A DNA stretch of 64,000 bases, taken from NCBI RefSeq assembly GCF_910592395.1, contig NC_088308.1, positions 1,860,001 through 1,924,000 of the forward strand, read 5' to 3'. Numbering within the stretch: position 1 is the first letter of the stretch; every line of letters starts with the position of its first letter. This stretch comes from Lineus longissimus. Its lineage: Eukaryota; Nemertea; Pilidiophora; Heteronemertea; Lineidae. The notes beneath the pieces are model-generated. The model had not been told where the DNA came from and made no database searches. It worked only from the letters and a program-made list of their open reading frames with translations. Of the stretch, positions 12,901-26,000 are shown one piece after another. Both the position numbers and the translations under genes were made by a program.

Positions 12901-15474
12901 TCAATACTGTCTGCACAAGCTTCAGAACAACGGAGATATTGAATGTCTTGTAGCTTCTATCTTTGGCATGGTCAAGAGCATATTATGATTAAAAGAAATA
13001 CATGTAATCTGACCGGAAGTTTCAGTTTTTCTTAGCACAAAGGATGTCTAACTATTACCAATTTTAGTTTCGAGAATCAAGTCGCATCATTTCGATGCAT
13101 AACCGTAACCGAGACGTTTGATGTCATTGTTGCATTCTATTAAGCTAATTTTTATGTGTTTGTTTCCGACATGCCTAATGGATTACTGGTTGGTGAGAGC
13201 ACAGGAGCTTCCTCTAATGATGGCAAGATGCGACAAAGTGACGGCACCTTTCCAACCATCAAACTACATTGTAGTAAAATATGAATGAACCAAGCCTTTC
13301 GGCAGATTTCTTAACCTTGGAAGGAGCCAACAGTTTTGTAATAACAGTAAGCAGTGGTGCAAGAGCTTCAAATCAAACTCGGCCGCCAGAATGGCTTAAG
13401 GGTGCCCGAGGGAATTTCAGCAGCAGCCCAAGTCGATTTGGACAGAACAAGCATCGATTACACCACCAAGCGATATGTTAACAGAGAAAGTTACCACTAG
13501 ACACATATACACAGGTCACTTGTACCCGGGCCAGGCGCCTAGTCTGTTTCTCTATCTGTCGATGGGGAATCAATAGAACTAACCATTGGAATCAGTTTCA
13601 TCCATTTGCCTCATCATTGTTAAACCAATCTTGCGCCCAATGGACAATTCATGTTCCTTTTCAGACATTTGAGACGAAGCCAAGTATCTTCGATCCGATG
13701 TCTTGCTTGGGACGTAGTATATAGTTGGCCAGGGCGAATCTTTGATATGATTTTGACAACACTGTCCACGGCTATTTCTCAACAACTTGATGCAATATAA
13801 AACGAAGAAGGACCGAACGAATGGATGAGGTCTACGTTTTCTGTCTATGGTTTTGATTGACACCGAGGAATTGAGGTGTTTATCTCAATACCTTCTTTGT
13901 CACTTTCACGACAGGCACATGGCAAGTACTGTGGTAACTTAAATGCAATGTTACGAAGAATGCTTTGAATTAAATTCCTTTTATCAGACAAATAAATCAC
14001 TGCCCAGTACCATCAATATTTCTAGACCAGACTTCTCGAGCTAATGATCCCCTTGAAATCTCGGGTGCTATATTTTATATCCACGAGTATGTACAGGGAT
14101 TGGCGAAGCAGAAATTGGCGAAGAAGGAAGGATGGTAACACATGCTTTTTTACTTATAGGTTTTACTACTGGGTATACGGAATACTGTTGATCACAGTAA
14201 ACACGTGTATATAAGATATATTGTTCTCTTGCCGTGGTGCCTTCAAAGTACCGAAGGCTTTCATCTTCCTTCCTATTAGAGGGTTGATCTCACCGCCAGT
14301 GTGAAATACAGTTTCCTTGTTGACGATTCATAGGACCATAGGACTTAGGAACGGCGTTACTGATTAAGTACATGTAATATTTTAAGAGGTACTGCCTGTG
14401 CTCTGGAGATCGTCGGGGTGTTAAAAACACTGCTTGTACACTATACTGTACAAAGATATGAAGACATGGTATGACGCCTGCTATGGAAAATGGAGTTATA
14501 ATCCTCGTCTTAATGACTGAATATCGGCAACATGGGTCTCGAGGGATCTTGATATCAATAACATTGTATTTATGTATATCATGTCTAATGGTCGTCTATA
14601 AACAGAAGCAAGGGAAAATATCCAGAGCAGACAGAAGCGAGTATAAGAAACATCATTGGAAGACATGCTGCTTCCGACTTGTTTTTGGACCAGGTGGTTG
14701 TGCAACTCGGTGGTCAAGGCGATAGTGATGAATGTTAGGACTTTCCCAGTAAATAGGAAAGCAATAATTCGATTGAGTGAAACGGAATTGTTTTGCTCTG
14801 ACGTAGTGCGACTGTGCGAAGAGGATGCAAGTTTCAACACCGACACAAAATTTACCTTCAGTTATTTTCATTCCGATGGTTACAATTCATGGTAAATGCT
14901 CACAGACAGGTTGTTAGTCCGTGTAGACAACAGATGCTGAATTTCGAGAGAGCAGGATGCGATGAGAGAACATGTGGGCCCCCAAAACTCCCTATTCGCG
15001 GAAACGCGGCGTGGAATCGTGGAACGTGGGTTCATCTCGAATTAGGAAGGAGTATGAACGCTTTTAGAAGGGATGAAATTTTAATATCGCCCTTGCACTA
15101 CTTGCAATAAAGACAGGTTCGCCCCCATCTACCAATGCTATAAAATACTCAAAATTACTATTGTACACAGTGAACGCGGTTATGGAATCTTGATATGTGC
15201 AAGGCAAATGATATATGCCTGTACACTGAGCTGAATGAGTAAAAAAACATGCAAGGCGAAGAATTAAAAGAGATACCTACCTTTTTGGCTCATCTATGAA
15301 AATATACGCTGTTACATCTGTTCCATCAGGAAGCACGCTGGTGTCGTAAAAGAAGGCATTGGGATCTCTATTGAATACGAACTTATTGTCCCGACTAGAC
15401 AGTCTCCTTGCGCAGGATTTTTCATATACCAACACCGTCACCATAACCACAAGATGTATCCATCGGCAGGTCAT
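6929..15474 (-). CDS. NDNF: Neuron-derived neurotrophic factor homologue (NDNF), complete in 3 coding exons
   Basis: This is a secreted glycoprotein of the NDNF family, which in vertebrates supports neuron survival and migration and binds heparan sulfate. Coding exons are 15281-15474, 10101-10228 and 6929-8268, all on the minus strand. The junctions are AG|A (Arg) and G|GG (Gly), and both phases agree, giving about 553 residues; human NDNF has 568. Exon 1 encodes a signal peptide (hydrophobic core LVVMVTVLV) and then the family segment FFYDTSVLPDGTDVTAYIF. Exon 2 continues it with YFFLVEQENVPIAITITPC. Exon 3 carries the two FN3-like halves, including VTVAWLGTTERSRYCLYK, and ends in Cys-Ser with a TAA stop. 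A very basic stretch (EKKRRRRIKQARKN) sits between the halves. I chose the ATG at 15474. It lies 29 bases inside a probable spliced exon with an acceptor at 15504-15505, so a further 5' UTR exon probably lies upstream. Identity is firm; exact boundaries are inferred from splice consensus. Confidence 0.94.
8269..10100 (-). other. NDNF intron 2
   Basis: This intron has a GT donor at 10100-10099 and an AG acceptor at 8270-8269 on the minus strand. It holds a short plus-strand retrotransposon 3' end (9793-9933), described separately. I see nothing else that supports a gene. Confidence 0.8.
9793..9933 (+). mobile_element. 3' end of a non-LTR retrotransposon (LINE), fragment
   Basis: A short plus-strand frame at 9793-9861 reads SFPIFRRQLKTVLFTRAYG and stops at TAA. 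The FRRQLKTxLF pattern is typical of the last residues of CR1/L2-type LINE polyproteins in marine animals. It is followed by a CGCTATATCAATGC-like tail and a TTAC-rich simple repeat, which is the usual form of such a 3' end. No reverse transcriptase domain is left, so this is a truncated copy inside NDNF intron 2. Assignment to a clade is tentative. Confidence 0.5.
10229..15280 (-). other. NDNF intron 1
   Basis: This 5-kb intron has donor GTAGGT at 15280 and an AG acceptor at 10230-10229 on the minus strand. It contains a degenerate tandem repeat at about 12187-12415, listed separately. The other open frames in it (for example 14496-14846) resemble nothing I know. Confidence 0.75.
12187..12415 (+). 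repeat. Tandem repeat of about 39 bp (13 codons) with a partial unit
   Basis: About six imperfect units occur in a row, each beginning close to GCTGTGCCTGCC. On the plus strand they translate to 13-residue repeats of the form xAVPASVKDSLTG, AMPAPVDDTLSG, AVPATVTVTLPG. The third unit lacks roughly 15 bases, which shifts the frame, so two overlapping open frames (12119-12316 and 12297-12596) each cover half of the array. There is no recognised flanking exon. It may be a minisatellite with fortuitous coding capacity or the relic of a repetitive secreted protein. Confidence 0.6.
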
Positions 15475-18400
15475 CTTTAGCACTTCCAAGGCGGTGGTTA
15501 GTCCTGAAATGGGATATATAGCAAGTCAGTGCACTAGTTGGTGCCAATCACGTGTTAGCCGGCTTATAGAACCGCTTGCCGCGCTATGGCTGTGGCGCGC
15601 AGTCCGTGAACGCTAGTATTGGGTTGAGTTTAAGCTTGTGGACAGTCTCAAGGCCGGCGAAGCGCCGCATGCTCGTTTCAAGCGTCATCGCGGTTGCTGG
15701 CTCGTTAGCCTCAGCTGATAGAGTGAAACTTCCTGGCACCGGGCGCATGGTATATAAGAGGCCGTCGGTGTAAGGGTGTATTAGCATCAGCAGGCGTAAA
15801 TGGCTCAATGAAGCCTCGTAAATGTCACTCGGGTGAAAGGCTCTCCTCCTCTCAATGGTGGATCACCACGAAATTCAATATTAAAGTTTTATAGTTATTA
15901 AAGTTGTCTAAGATAGGAAGCTTTTTAACAAATCTGCCCCGAAAGAGTCAAATGCAGTGTGATTATTAGATTATCGTGAATAGTGATCTGTCGAGTCCGG
16001 TTACATCGTTTATATTATTGGGTAACATAAACGTTGGCGGTGGGGTGGTCGTATGCTTTATTTTCGGTCAAACAAGCTGATTTCTCCGAACTCTCATTAC
16101 ATTAAAACAGGTTGTAAATTCAAATCAACAAACAGCCAGAAATCGTGTTAGACTCGAAGTGTAATGGCCTGAATGAAACTGAATTGCGCTGGTTTAAGTT
16201 TTGATATAAAAAGTCTGGATGTCTAGACAACTCACAGAGAAAACACGTTGCGGAGTTGGTCGAATAAATCACAGGTAAATTCATTCAAAACAACTTGTTA
16301 CAGAGAAAACTTTTAAACGAACTGCAAGGTGGAATATGTTTATTACAAGAACATTGCATTCGAAACAACTTGAACATATTTCTCTCGTGTTTGTATATTT
16401 ACTCTTGAATCTCTTAGTAGCAATTGCCTGTAAAATGCCATGTGACTGCCAGTAAAAACGCTAGATCTGTCCGTTTGCATAGGTTTCAAAACTGTGACGG
16501 CATCGCGGGTACGACGAACGGGCGATGAACTACAGGACTGCCTAAAAAGAGACAATCTGGAGAAGGAGCTGGTCGCCAAAAGACGGCAGTGAACTGGATC
16601 TATTCTGCCCTCTCTCACCACCCAACCGTAAAAGCTAATTGAGTATACAAAGGGAATTATGAAGACTTTATCGCGATGCGAAGAGGACTCTAAATGCAAT
16701 CTGGTCAGAATCAGCGCTTTTAGTAGGATGTTAAAAACGGCAATCCAATAATGTTTTGTTGTAAACGAGCTCAATCTTAAGGTGCAGTGTGAGAATATCT
16801 CGGGTTCTTTCTTTCAAAAAGAGTATATATTCTTACGTCGTAATTAAAGTGTTATCCAATTTGTACATTTACCACTTTCTATCTCCTATTCAGAAAGGTA
16901 GGGTATACATTCAATATTATTGCCATGATGTAGAAGTAAATACACCTTGTTTGGCGTGTTGCCAGTAGCCTTGTATCCAACCTAATTTATATTCGAGTAA
17001 AATAAAAGAAGAATGTGAAAGGTACAACACCACAAACGAGCAGGCCATAGTTAATTATGCGTTAAGATGTTTATGTGAGAATATTTCCTCATATTCTAAA
17101 CACCATTGAGAGAAAGAAAAGAGGAAAACACAGCAGTCACCTAAATCGTTTCCATCTGCTCTAGGCCTTCCTACAGCAGCAATGGATGGGCAAAACAAAA
17201 GAAATCATGCTTGACAAGTTGGCTGCCACTGCAGACAGCTCCGTCCCATTTGGCCAAAAGTTGGTGTGTAAAATACTTTAATCTAGGCCTGCCAAGGTTA
17301 GATCGGACTCCCCCGACACACCGCCTACGGAAGAGGAAGTTTATGGCCTGTAGGCCACGGGCCAAGGACGAAATATGCAAAGTTCCAGTGGACAATGGAA
17401 CACATTTGTTTAAGGTTTATACGGTGCTGATTTCAAGAATGATTTTTGCACATTACATCAGAGATGGCACCCTTAAAAAGGCCGAATGGTCCCAAAGTAT
17501 TAAAGGGGTCAAAAAACTGATGTCGACGAATCTTGCCAACATGGGTATCAAAATGAAGGTCTGTGAAAGTACCTGAACATGACATAGTAACTGACCCCCT
17601 TGTTGTCCCCCCCCCAGGAGGGTAAAAAGGCCAAAAGCGGCATCTAAGGCCTTCTAAATTTTAAACGTTTCTGGGTTAGGCCCCCAGACCCCGTCGGCGC
17701 CCGTGTGCGAGTGCAACTTGGACCCCCCCCCTTCGGCGAAACATGCTGGATCCGCGCTTTCATGGACTCAGTTCGGTCTTGACCGGGCTGGCAGACATGG
17801 TACTACATTGTACATGTCTTACGTAGACAACAGACGGACTAAATGAGGCTTTGGCGGCCTGGTGCACTCATAATATGCACATAAATCAATGGGATGCTTA
17901 GCATCAATACATATGAGAATTTCGCCTAACAATGTGCAAGAAAATGCATAATATTACTCTGTGGGATAATAACCAAGTCAATCTGTCTGGTACTGCGACC
18001 GACAAGCGGATCATGGGCAATTTAAAAGCAGGACTACGTGATCGGTTAGGGATTTTGGGGTCAGTTGAGTGAAGACCCGACTCGTCATCACTGAGTCAGA
18101 CAGCTAATCAGTAATCGTCAGCATCTTGTTATACTTAACTGAATCAACTGCTTTTTCATGACATTTACCAACCGAAAAAAAGAGTAGAAAGAAAGCGACA
18201 AGTAAATTTGCTGTAAAATTACATCATCATAAAAAGCTGAACTTAGTTCCATCAGTCTATTTGAAAGATTGGTTCCATATTCTTTATCGATGGCATGAAG
18301 GAAATCTATTGTTGTTATCGTATGTTACATGCACGTTTTTTCCCCTAATATTTGTGAACATGGTGAAAAGGACAGAGGTGATAAGGCATGTCAAGTCTTC

Positions 18401-21175
18401 AGAAGTGTCTAAAAGCCTAAACTTCGCTGTTGCTGAGCGGCGGCGATTGACGGTTACACGTTGTTGCTCCAATAGGCGCAATCAGAGCCGACGAGACTGT
18501 GCTGACGATAAGAGACGGGATCTGTAGTACAGAATGGGATATGATTGACCTCTCGGGACGTGAGGGGACGGTATCCACAAAGAGTGCACCAGCCACCGGT
18601 CGTTACAGTCCCGAAGCTGACAGAGTAACGTTACAATTTGGTCTGAAGATGAACGACGACTCGAGTGGCCTTCGAATGTGCAATTTGGAGATCGCATCTA
18701 TAAGTCTATCACACATTTGTATCACATAAAGTGCATAACAATTTATCACGAAAATCAATAAAAACGAGATTAATCCTAGCTAAACATTGCACCCGCCATA
18801 GAGGGGCCGATCAAGGGAGCTCATAATTCATTAAATACAGTTTAGCTTGCTTTCTCAGCCAGACCCAAGACTGCAGAAACGATTCTGGCCAGACAATCGA
18901 CTGAGCTCCAGACCTCTTTCCCAATTCCAGGGCACGTATTGATCAGGACATGTATATTAATAGAACAACCGCTTACCTAATTTTACCCGATAGGGCAGAC
19001 TAACCACACTCTCAAAATACATACTGGATGGTTTCAAGATTAATTATAAGCAAATGGTAAGGAAGATTCGCTACAATTAGAAAACACGAAATTAGCGTTT
19101 GCACATTTCCGAGATGACGCTCTACGAACCCTTTAGGTCAAAATCTGCGTGCGAACTACATGGATTAGGGGAGGGGGCTCAGGGCGGCTACCCCCTTACA
19201 AATACCGAAATGTGGGCATTGCCACAGAGCCAATTTCTTTACACGAGAATTCCTGTCACAATTTTTTTCATCATCGCTATTCTAAATGTAGCGTATACCG
19301 TAAACGTTGTAACATTCATACTAACGATGATGCCAACCTCAACAATATATAGTTACCTCATTCTATCCATGGTAAGTTGATAGTCCCACGACAGTTCAGT
19401 GCAGACACTAGTCATGCATTCAGTTGAATGCTGGTTAAATTTGAAGTAAACGAGTTAAGTTTAGGATTCGGGTGAACGCATGTAAGGGCTAGGGTCATCA
19501 TTAGCATCACAGTAACTAACAACGTTTACGGTATGTTTATGCTAAGGAAAGGCGATGATTTATAAAAATACGGTGTCCGGAACTAGCGTAGGAAAGAAAA
19601 CTATGCAAATAAATCAACAAAATGGTGCTGATTTCAAATTTCGAACTTACTCGTATAAGAAGTATTTGGTACCAAGGCCTATCCATTTTCTCCACCTGGA
19701 ACCAACATGTCCGCTTGAATCTTGGAAAATCTGGACTGGTTGATTTTTCTAAGCTTGACTCGACTAACATTATATCAGAACCACCACTTGATATCCAAAC
19801 TCCACGCCGAAATGAGCTCTACATGTCGTTCCCGCCTGCAAATGTAGTCCCGGTAACATCGGCCTGGAGATCGGTGGCAATCAAGGGGCCAAGACTAATC
19901 CCCGGGAAATGTGCCATATGGGTCAATATTATGATGATTATGTGTCTGTGTTTTCCGAATTGCAGGGTATCAGCAGGCCCCGGACTTCTCAGGAAAAGAA
20001 ATGTTGACGTTATTATATTGTTATTGTTGTAATTAAACAAACTATTGGCCAGCATAAAGTTATCACAGTTTTTTTCCAGGCTAGTAGATGTTTCTTGTTC
20101 AGGTGAAACCTGCCTTTTGCACGGTCCCATTTAAGTAATTTTTTTCGGCCGACGTTTCCCCAGTTTGACAGCCCAACTGCCAGCATACAGCAGCACCCTG
20201 GCTGACGACAAGGTTTTTCACTTAGGTATTTATTCACACCCGGCCCCATAGACATCAGAATTAACAAACTCTTCCCGTCCAGTCGATTCTTCTCGCCATA
20301 TCGAATGCATCACACTAGACGTCCGACAAGGCGCCATATAATCGAGAAATTATCGGAAAAGTAACTGGAAAGTGTCACTGCGTCGGTGGATTGTTTGCTA
20401 ATTGCCCACATGGCTGCCATTAGATAACAAAGTTTTAATGAAAGCAAACCACGAACGTGAGCAGAAGAAACATTTGTGGGCACGTTGCTGTCTGTGTCAA
20501 GGGAAATCGAATGGGTTATCAGGCGAACGATCGTGTCTGTCGGAGATGATAGGTCAATGCAGTACATCCACATCAATGATGGGACTGACTTAATCATGAG
20601 TTGTGTACAGCTAGAAGACAGAGTCAGAGATGCGTTGTGCGGGGAGAGAGGGTCAGAAAATGTTATTTCGTCCCGGCCAGTGTACGCCATTGCGTTGATT
20701 CGCGAGACATACAAAAATGTACTACGCGCATTGTACATTCGTGTTCGTTGCAGTCAAAGGCGTTACGGTGTACCGTACACGTGGTTTGTATATTCATAAA
20801 AACCACGGAAGACTCCCCTTGCAGCCACTCACCTGTTCTACACCATTGAATTTGATGGATGATGCCCGTCTATTATAAGTCAATTGCGCGGAAAGTTGGG
20901 TAATGAGGCCAAAGTAGCAGACAGGTCGGCATGATCATGTCAATCCATCACCGCTCCCCCCGTAGGTATTGTCTCAATAGTAACCATATGTCTAGCTCCC
21001 TCCTAGAGAAACGTTAAAAAGTGCGATTCACTGCCGAAAAAAACGGGTTAAAGTACTTTCTGTGACACTTAGAGTTATAACTATGATATATTATACATGT
21101 ACAATAAAGAGGTGGGTCACGGAGTCAGACAACTGAGGGAGACGGGGCGGAGCCTATCCCTCGGTTACTGCTACG

Positions 21176-21245
21176 TAAAAACGGGCGTGATTTTTTATTT
21201 TAGGCAAATCCTAGTTCTAATGTCATAGCTCAGATGGCAGCACTT
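21176..21245. repeat. Dispersed repeat, copy 1 (pairs with 32515-32587)
   Basis: The segment runs from AAAAACGGGCG through an AT-rich stretch and CCTAGTTC to TAGCTCAGATGGCAGCA. The same order of words recurs at 32515-32587. The last word resembles a tRNA A box (TAGCTCAGNNGG), which hints at a SINE, but no matching B box was found at the proper distance. Confidence 0.45.
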
Positions 21246-21300
21246 GACAGTGACGGACTCGTAAAGATGTGACAAATTTCGTACGAATTTCATACGAATT

Positions 21301-21450
21301 GATGAGAGATCAGTGCCAGCTCTTGGCGATGGTGTATTGGGGGAACAATCCATCTTGATGACAGATCAGTGCCAGCTCTGGGACATAGTGTAGTGGGAGA
21401 AGAACACACCTTGGAGACAAACATCAGTGCAAGCTCTGGGCAGGCCGAAC
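21301..21450. repeat. Three imperfect direct repeats of about 60 bp
   Basis: The words GATCAGTGCCAGCTCTTGG, GATCAGTGCCAGCTCTGGG and ACATCAGTGCAAGCTCTGGG begin about 60 bases apart. They are followed by related GGTGTATTGGGGGA and AGTGTAGTGGGAGA segments. This is a short decayed tandem array of unknown origin. Confidence 0.6.
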
Positions 21451-22817
21451 GTAGAGGATTTGAGATGATTCTGCAACTTGGTCGGTAACCATGACAGTTT
21501 ACGAGGGGTTAATGTACCAAAGAAGTACAGCATATGTGAACACAATATGTAACTATGAACTATTGTAGCGTGCATGCCAGGTTAATACAGGTGTGTGAGG
21601 AGATTGTGTTCTTTAGTTATTTCGGAGGCCGCCAAACATATGTAGCCTATGATGCTATGATTTTCAGCACAGCCACCCTGAATTTATACTGTCTTGTATG
21701 AAGGCTAGTGCATACACAGTGTGGCACTGAACATGTAATGCCCGGTAAATTTCACTCGAAGTACCGTTGCATGATTTGTCTCTGGTCGTTTTGGGAAATA
21801 TTCTTGCGGTTCTTGCCCATGTGCCCTTTTGGGAGAGCGACAATTGACAGAACACGCGTTATCAGCCGTCAGATGGTTCCACTTCACCTGAGCACAATAC
21901 ATCGGGACATGTTTACTGAGATAATAGGGGTGTCCAATCGACCTGTTGTCCCTATCGGAATAATGAGCATATCCCATTCTCCATCGTGCTTCGCGACTGA
22001 AGCGAAACGAGTCGGACTTACATGTACAATGCATATCACATCGCGTGAACCACCACGCTGTTCATGGTTTCGGGGACCAATGGAGACAGAGTATCCTCCT
22101 GTGCAACACAACAACGATTAGTTTTTTCTTAATGCAACATGGGTCACATTGGGCCTATATAAGCCTACTGAAGCAACATCATGAAGTTGCAGCCAACGAA
22201 AATGTATTCTAGATATTTGGTTGTGCGGGGGGGGGGCGGGGGGGCTGGTATTTTAATCGGCATGAGGTAACACAGAGGCAACTCAGGGAATCTGAAATAT
22301 CTGGCTAGGTTCGCCTATGTTTATCAACAAGAGGAGAACTATACTGAGACTTGACGCCAATCCAGAGGATTTAAACAATCGGTAGTAACGGGAACGTGTA
22401 AATAGACAGAACACTCGATTAGTAATATTGAGTCTCTTTTAGTGCAAATTCTTCGTCTAACAAGAGCTTGCTTTGAGAGTGTTGCTGTCATTGTGACTGT
22501 GGTTTGGTCGAAGGATGGGCGGGCAGAAACGGCAACAGGTAAGCTCATGGGCCTATTGTTAGATTCCCCTCGTCATCAGCCCTGCTCGTTGAAGCCTAAC
22601 GTTATCTATAACAAGAGGCCTAAGGTGCATACTCGGCGATTAAATACCATATGCCGATTTCTTAGATTTCAACAGCATCTTTATGGGCAGCCACCGGGGA
22701 GTATTAATGTTATCTTTCACAAATTCCACGCTTGACTTTCAGTAATAGAACAGCCTTTGGTGTTCTTTGTCAAATCTATTAGACTGCTCAGTCCGATTCT
22801 ATCTATCTTTTATAGCG

Positions 22818-22864
22818 ATCAACATCGTCGTCATCGTAGTCGTCGTCGTCGTCATCGTCATCAC
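22818..22864. repeat. GTC/ATC trinucleotide microsatellite
   Basis: The run consists of interspersed CGT, CAT and CGTCGTCGTC triplets over about 45 bases in intergenic DNA. It is an ordinary imperfect microsatellite. Confidence 0.8.
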
Positions 22865-22964
22865 CATTTGGCAGAATCCCCTCAGCAGTAACTCATTGTA
22901 TTATGCGATAAACTGCATCAACAACAAGTAAAATGCCATGACAGTTTATCACTTCTTGGTTATA

Positions 22965-23027
22965 CAGAGTCTTTCAATTAACCTATTGTTAAAATTTGAT
23001 TCAAAGTTAATTCATTGAAAGACTCTG
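22965..23027. repeat. Imperfect inverted repeat
   Basis: CAGAGTCTTTCAA followed by TTAAC on the left is mirrored by GTTAATTCATTGAAAGACTCTG on the right. The arms are 13 plus 5 matching bases around a short AT-rich loop. It may be a decayed small foldback element. Confidence 0.55.
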
Positions 23028-26000
23028 ATGTAGTATATCAGTTGCGAACGGTAATTATTGCGCTTGCCTCTGCTAATGGTGAGCTCTTGAAGCTTACCAA
23101 ATTGATCGCTTCAAGCAGTAGGCCGACATTCTTGCGGCAACGTATCTGAATCCAAGAAGCCACATTCGTCATGGATACGTTTCCGCATACAAATTCTCGG
23201 TAGGCCTACAGCCAGCAGCTTCAACAGGAATTTTGATCCCTGTACACGTCCCTTTTAATGCACAAGAAGATAACGCATTTTCTGTTTGGGAAAGAACTAG
23301 CTACCTACCAGACAAAACATGATAACACGCCACAGACTTTTGTTATTGTTTCTCTGAAGGCCTACAGGTCGTAATTCTACATGTTTCTTGACATAGCCGC
23401 GTAGCGCAATGGTACCAGGGAGTTCATTCCGCCAGTAAGTAAATCACAGTAGCCATGCAGTCGTATCAGGTCTGCATTTAATCGAACTTTGAAAGTCTAA
23501 ACTGGCCTCTTCTCTGGTCTAATATTGCTAATATACATGAACGGCAAGGGCCGATGGCTATTTCAAATAAACTCAAAGGTACCGCAATGGATAACACTAA
23601 CCAGAGTAATAGAGGTTAATATCGACCAATAACAGATTAATAAAACTGCTCTAAGGCACCTTCATATTATGTGAAAAAGGCTTAACTTTAGTTTGTTTAG
23701 CAGAGATGAAAGAAGGGCTTCTCTCTGCATTCGATGTTTCATAACAAATACATCCCGAGCAAAGATTCTCTCTGTCGATATGCAGCAGCCAGAAACCACA
23801 CGATCGAAAGAGATGTCCAGCAACGAGAGCAGTCTGCTGTTAGGCAGGCAAAGTGAAAGGGTTCCTTGTATTTCCTTAAATTCTTCGCAGACATACCGTT
23901 TTTCATGCTTCTCTTTCAAATTTCCACTATTGATGAAAAGAGAAACGCTAAGATTAACGTGACATTTTTGTTCGTTTTCTTTCCACAATAGACATGGCCA
24001 TAATTCGGTTCGATGTAGACTTCAGGTTCACATGGCCCGACCTGTTAAGCACGGACCAATGAGAAGTTATGAATCGAATGCCATAATGTTAATTCCTAAA
24101 AATCTTCATTCGGTATCAATTTTCATTTGATACCTTTGTCCCAATGACTTATAACTTGTATATAGCCTATATGTCAACTTTTCTGTTCTTAATATCTGGG
24201 TCTGATGTCCACTCGCATGCGTTCATACTGTATATGTACTGTACATGTTCGCATACATGTACATTCACTTAATACATGCAATGTACAATAATATCCGCTA
24301 TATCAATGGCAATATTTTGCAAAGACGTTTCCGGAAACTCTAGGCCGCTATCCGGGAAAAGCATGGCTGAAATCCAAGTAAGGCCAACATGTTGAGGTGA
24401 ATCCTTTGAAGCATTGCTTCTTCTGGTAGAGCTCTCGGCTGACCTGACCCGAAGCTGGATTTCCCTGTTTGTCTGGGAATAATTTAATGCCTACGACATG
24501 CATTGGTGATGATACAGATTGATTTCCGCCATGTTCCCCCGTCCATGTTTGACGTGACAACCAGTTGCACTTCGAGTTCGGTACGATAGATTACCAATAC
24601 GTCTATATCCATAAAACTCTTGATTATTAGCGGGCAATATATCACGTTATCTTTTGTCTGTTGGTCTCGTTTGTTGACATTATTTCTCTGAAGAACCACA
24701 ATATCTTCAAAATACTGATACGGCCAGGCCTTATCGTAAATATATATATACTGCAACAGCCAGGCTGAATACAATGCGGAACCAACCGACACTTGACCGA
24801 CATCCAGGTCGTACAACTGCGGGAAGCAAAGATCAACTGAGGTCTTGGGATGCCATCCGTGCACAGCCAACGAAGAATTCGCACCATCTGACTGGAGATG
24901 TTGCATCCAGCTAGGAAATAAGTCACCGAGTCACCGAAGGTAAACGAGTACACTGAATGTGTTAATTTCCGAGAGGAGTGTCTTCATAAACTTTTGCACT
25001 GACTGGCTAGTCAACTCTTTTTAGGGTGCGGTTTGAGGGCATGGTTTGGTGGTACATGTATTCTAAAAATGACAATTACGCGCGTAAAATGTTTTTTAAT
25101 GTTTCTTTCTGGGTATAATACTTTTTCATATTCCGCTTCAGCGAGTGAAGTACCCAACGATACCAACTAAGGTCGAAGCGGCCGGCCTTTGGATGCACGT
25201 GGACAACAAAGTTAACATTGTGCGCGGGTATAGAATTTAAACTCGAAGCGGTTAGCCTTCTACGCACGCGGTAAGCCAAGGTTGTGCGCCAAATGACTAG
25301 TACATAGTCAAACTATCAAACTAGCGTCTAAAATAATGGGTTCACCATTCCAGACGCGTATACATGCGGTGCTGCTGATGAAGGCGCTAAGGTACTAGTA
25401 ATTTCGGAACGAAGTATATATTTGCAACAGCAGCTTTATATACACAATATATATATACGGTAAAGTTCCGGGCCAGTAGCAGCAACTAATCACACCAACG
25501 CGCGCAACTAACCTGGATCTAATGTCTGCAATAACTTGGTGGACTTACCCAGAAAACGCATGCAAAGCAGGTTGCAGTAAAATCCTCTGCTATCAAGATC
25601 GCCAGTATCCTATCCACGAAACTGTCGCACGATTGTTGATATTAGTTTTGAAATCCAGCGAGTTTGCATCATTCACACTATACACAGTTCATCTCGTGAC
25701 GCAGCCGTACTGCACCTCTGGATCACGTGATCTCCATTTTGAATATTTTGAACCAATTATCAGTGTATTTGAAATGGGATATAAAGCAAATGCTCATCTT
25801 AACGGTTCGCTTGGTTATGTGAAGGTGTACGCGCCAAGAAGGCCCTATATCCAAGACGACGTAATTAGTTATTGCTTCGGAAATCAAAGCGAAAATCTAG
25901 ACAAATTGCGTGATGATGTTGCGAAGAACGGGATCGCCGTAATCCGTCTAGAACTCCTGGTTCTGGGCTAATAATGAGCAGTAACTTCCAGCTTGACTTC

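Noticed and set aside
15475-15489. NDNF start at 15489
   Set aside because: The codon there is TTG; the first in-frame ATG that leads directly into the signal peptide is at 15474.
15743-15770. TATATAAG box on the plus strand near the NDNF 5' end
   Set aside because: It faces away from NDNF and no plus-strand gene follows, so a core promoter call is not supported.
16343-16774. 143-codon minus-strand open frame
   Set aside because: No domain, no splice partners, and no recognisable homology.
17585-17770. C-rich segment (CTGGGTTAGGCCCCCAGACC ... GCTGGATCCGCGC)
   Set aside because: It resembles pieces of repeats seen in marine genomes, but there is no second copy here and no element ends, so no call was made.
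23396-23440. Possible tRNA-like sequence (GTAGCGCAATGGTACC ... GAGTTCATTCC)
   Set aside because: The A-box-like and B-box-like words are too close together and no cloverleaf can be drawn.
24484-24906. 140-codon minus-strand open frame
   Set aside because: Composition and content look random (for example YIYIYDK from a TA repeat) and there is no family match.
25522-25971. 149-codon plus-strand open frame upstream of the GPCR
   Set aside because: No similarity I can recognise and no supporting gene structure. It is the best remaining candidate for an unrecognised exon, but it cannot be supported from sequence alone.
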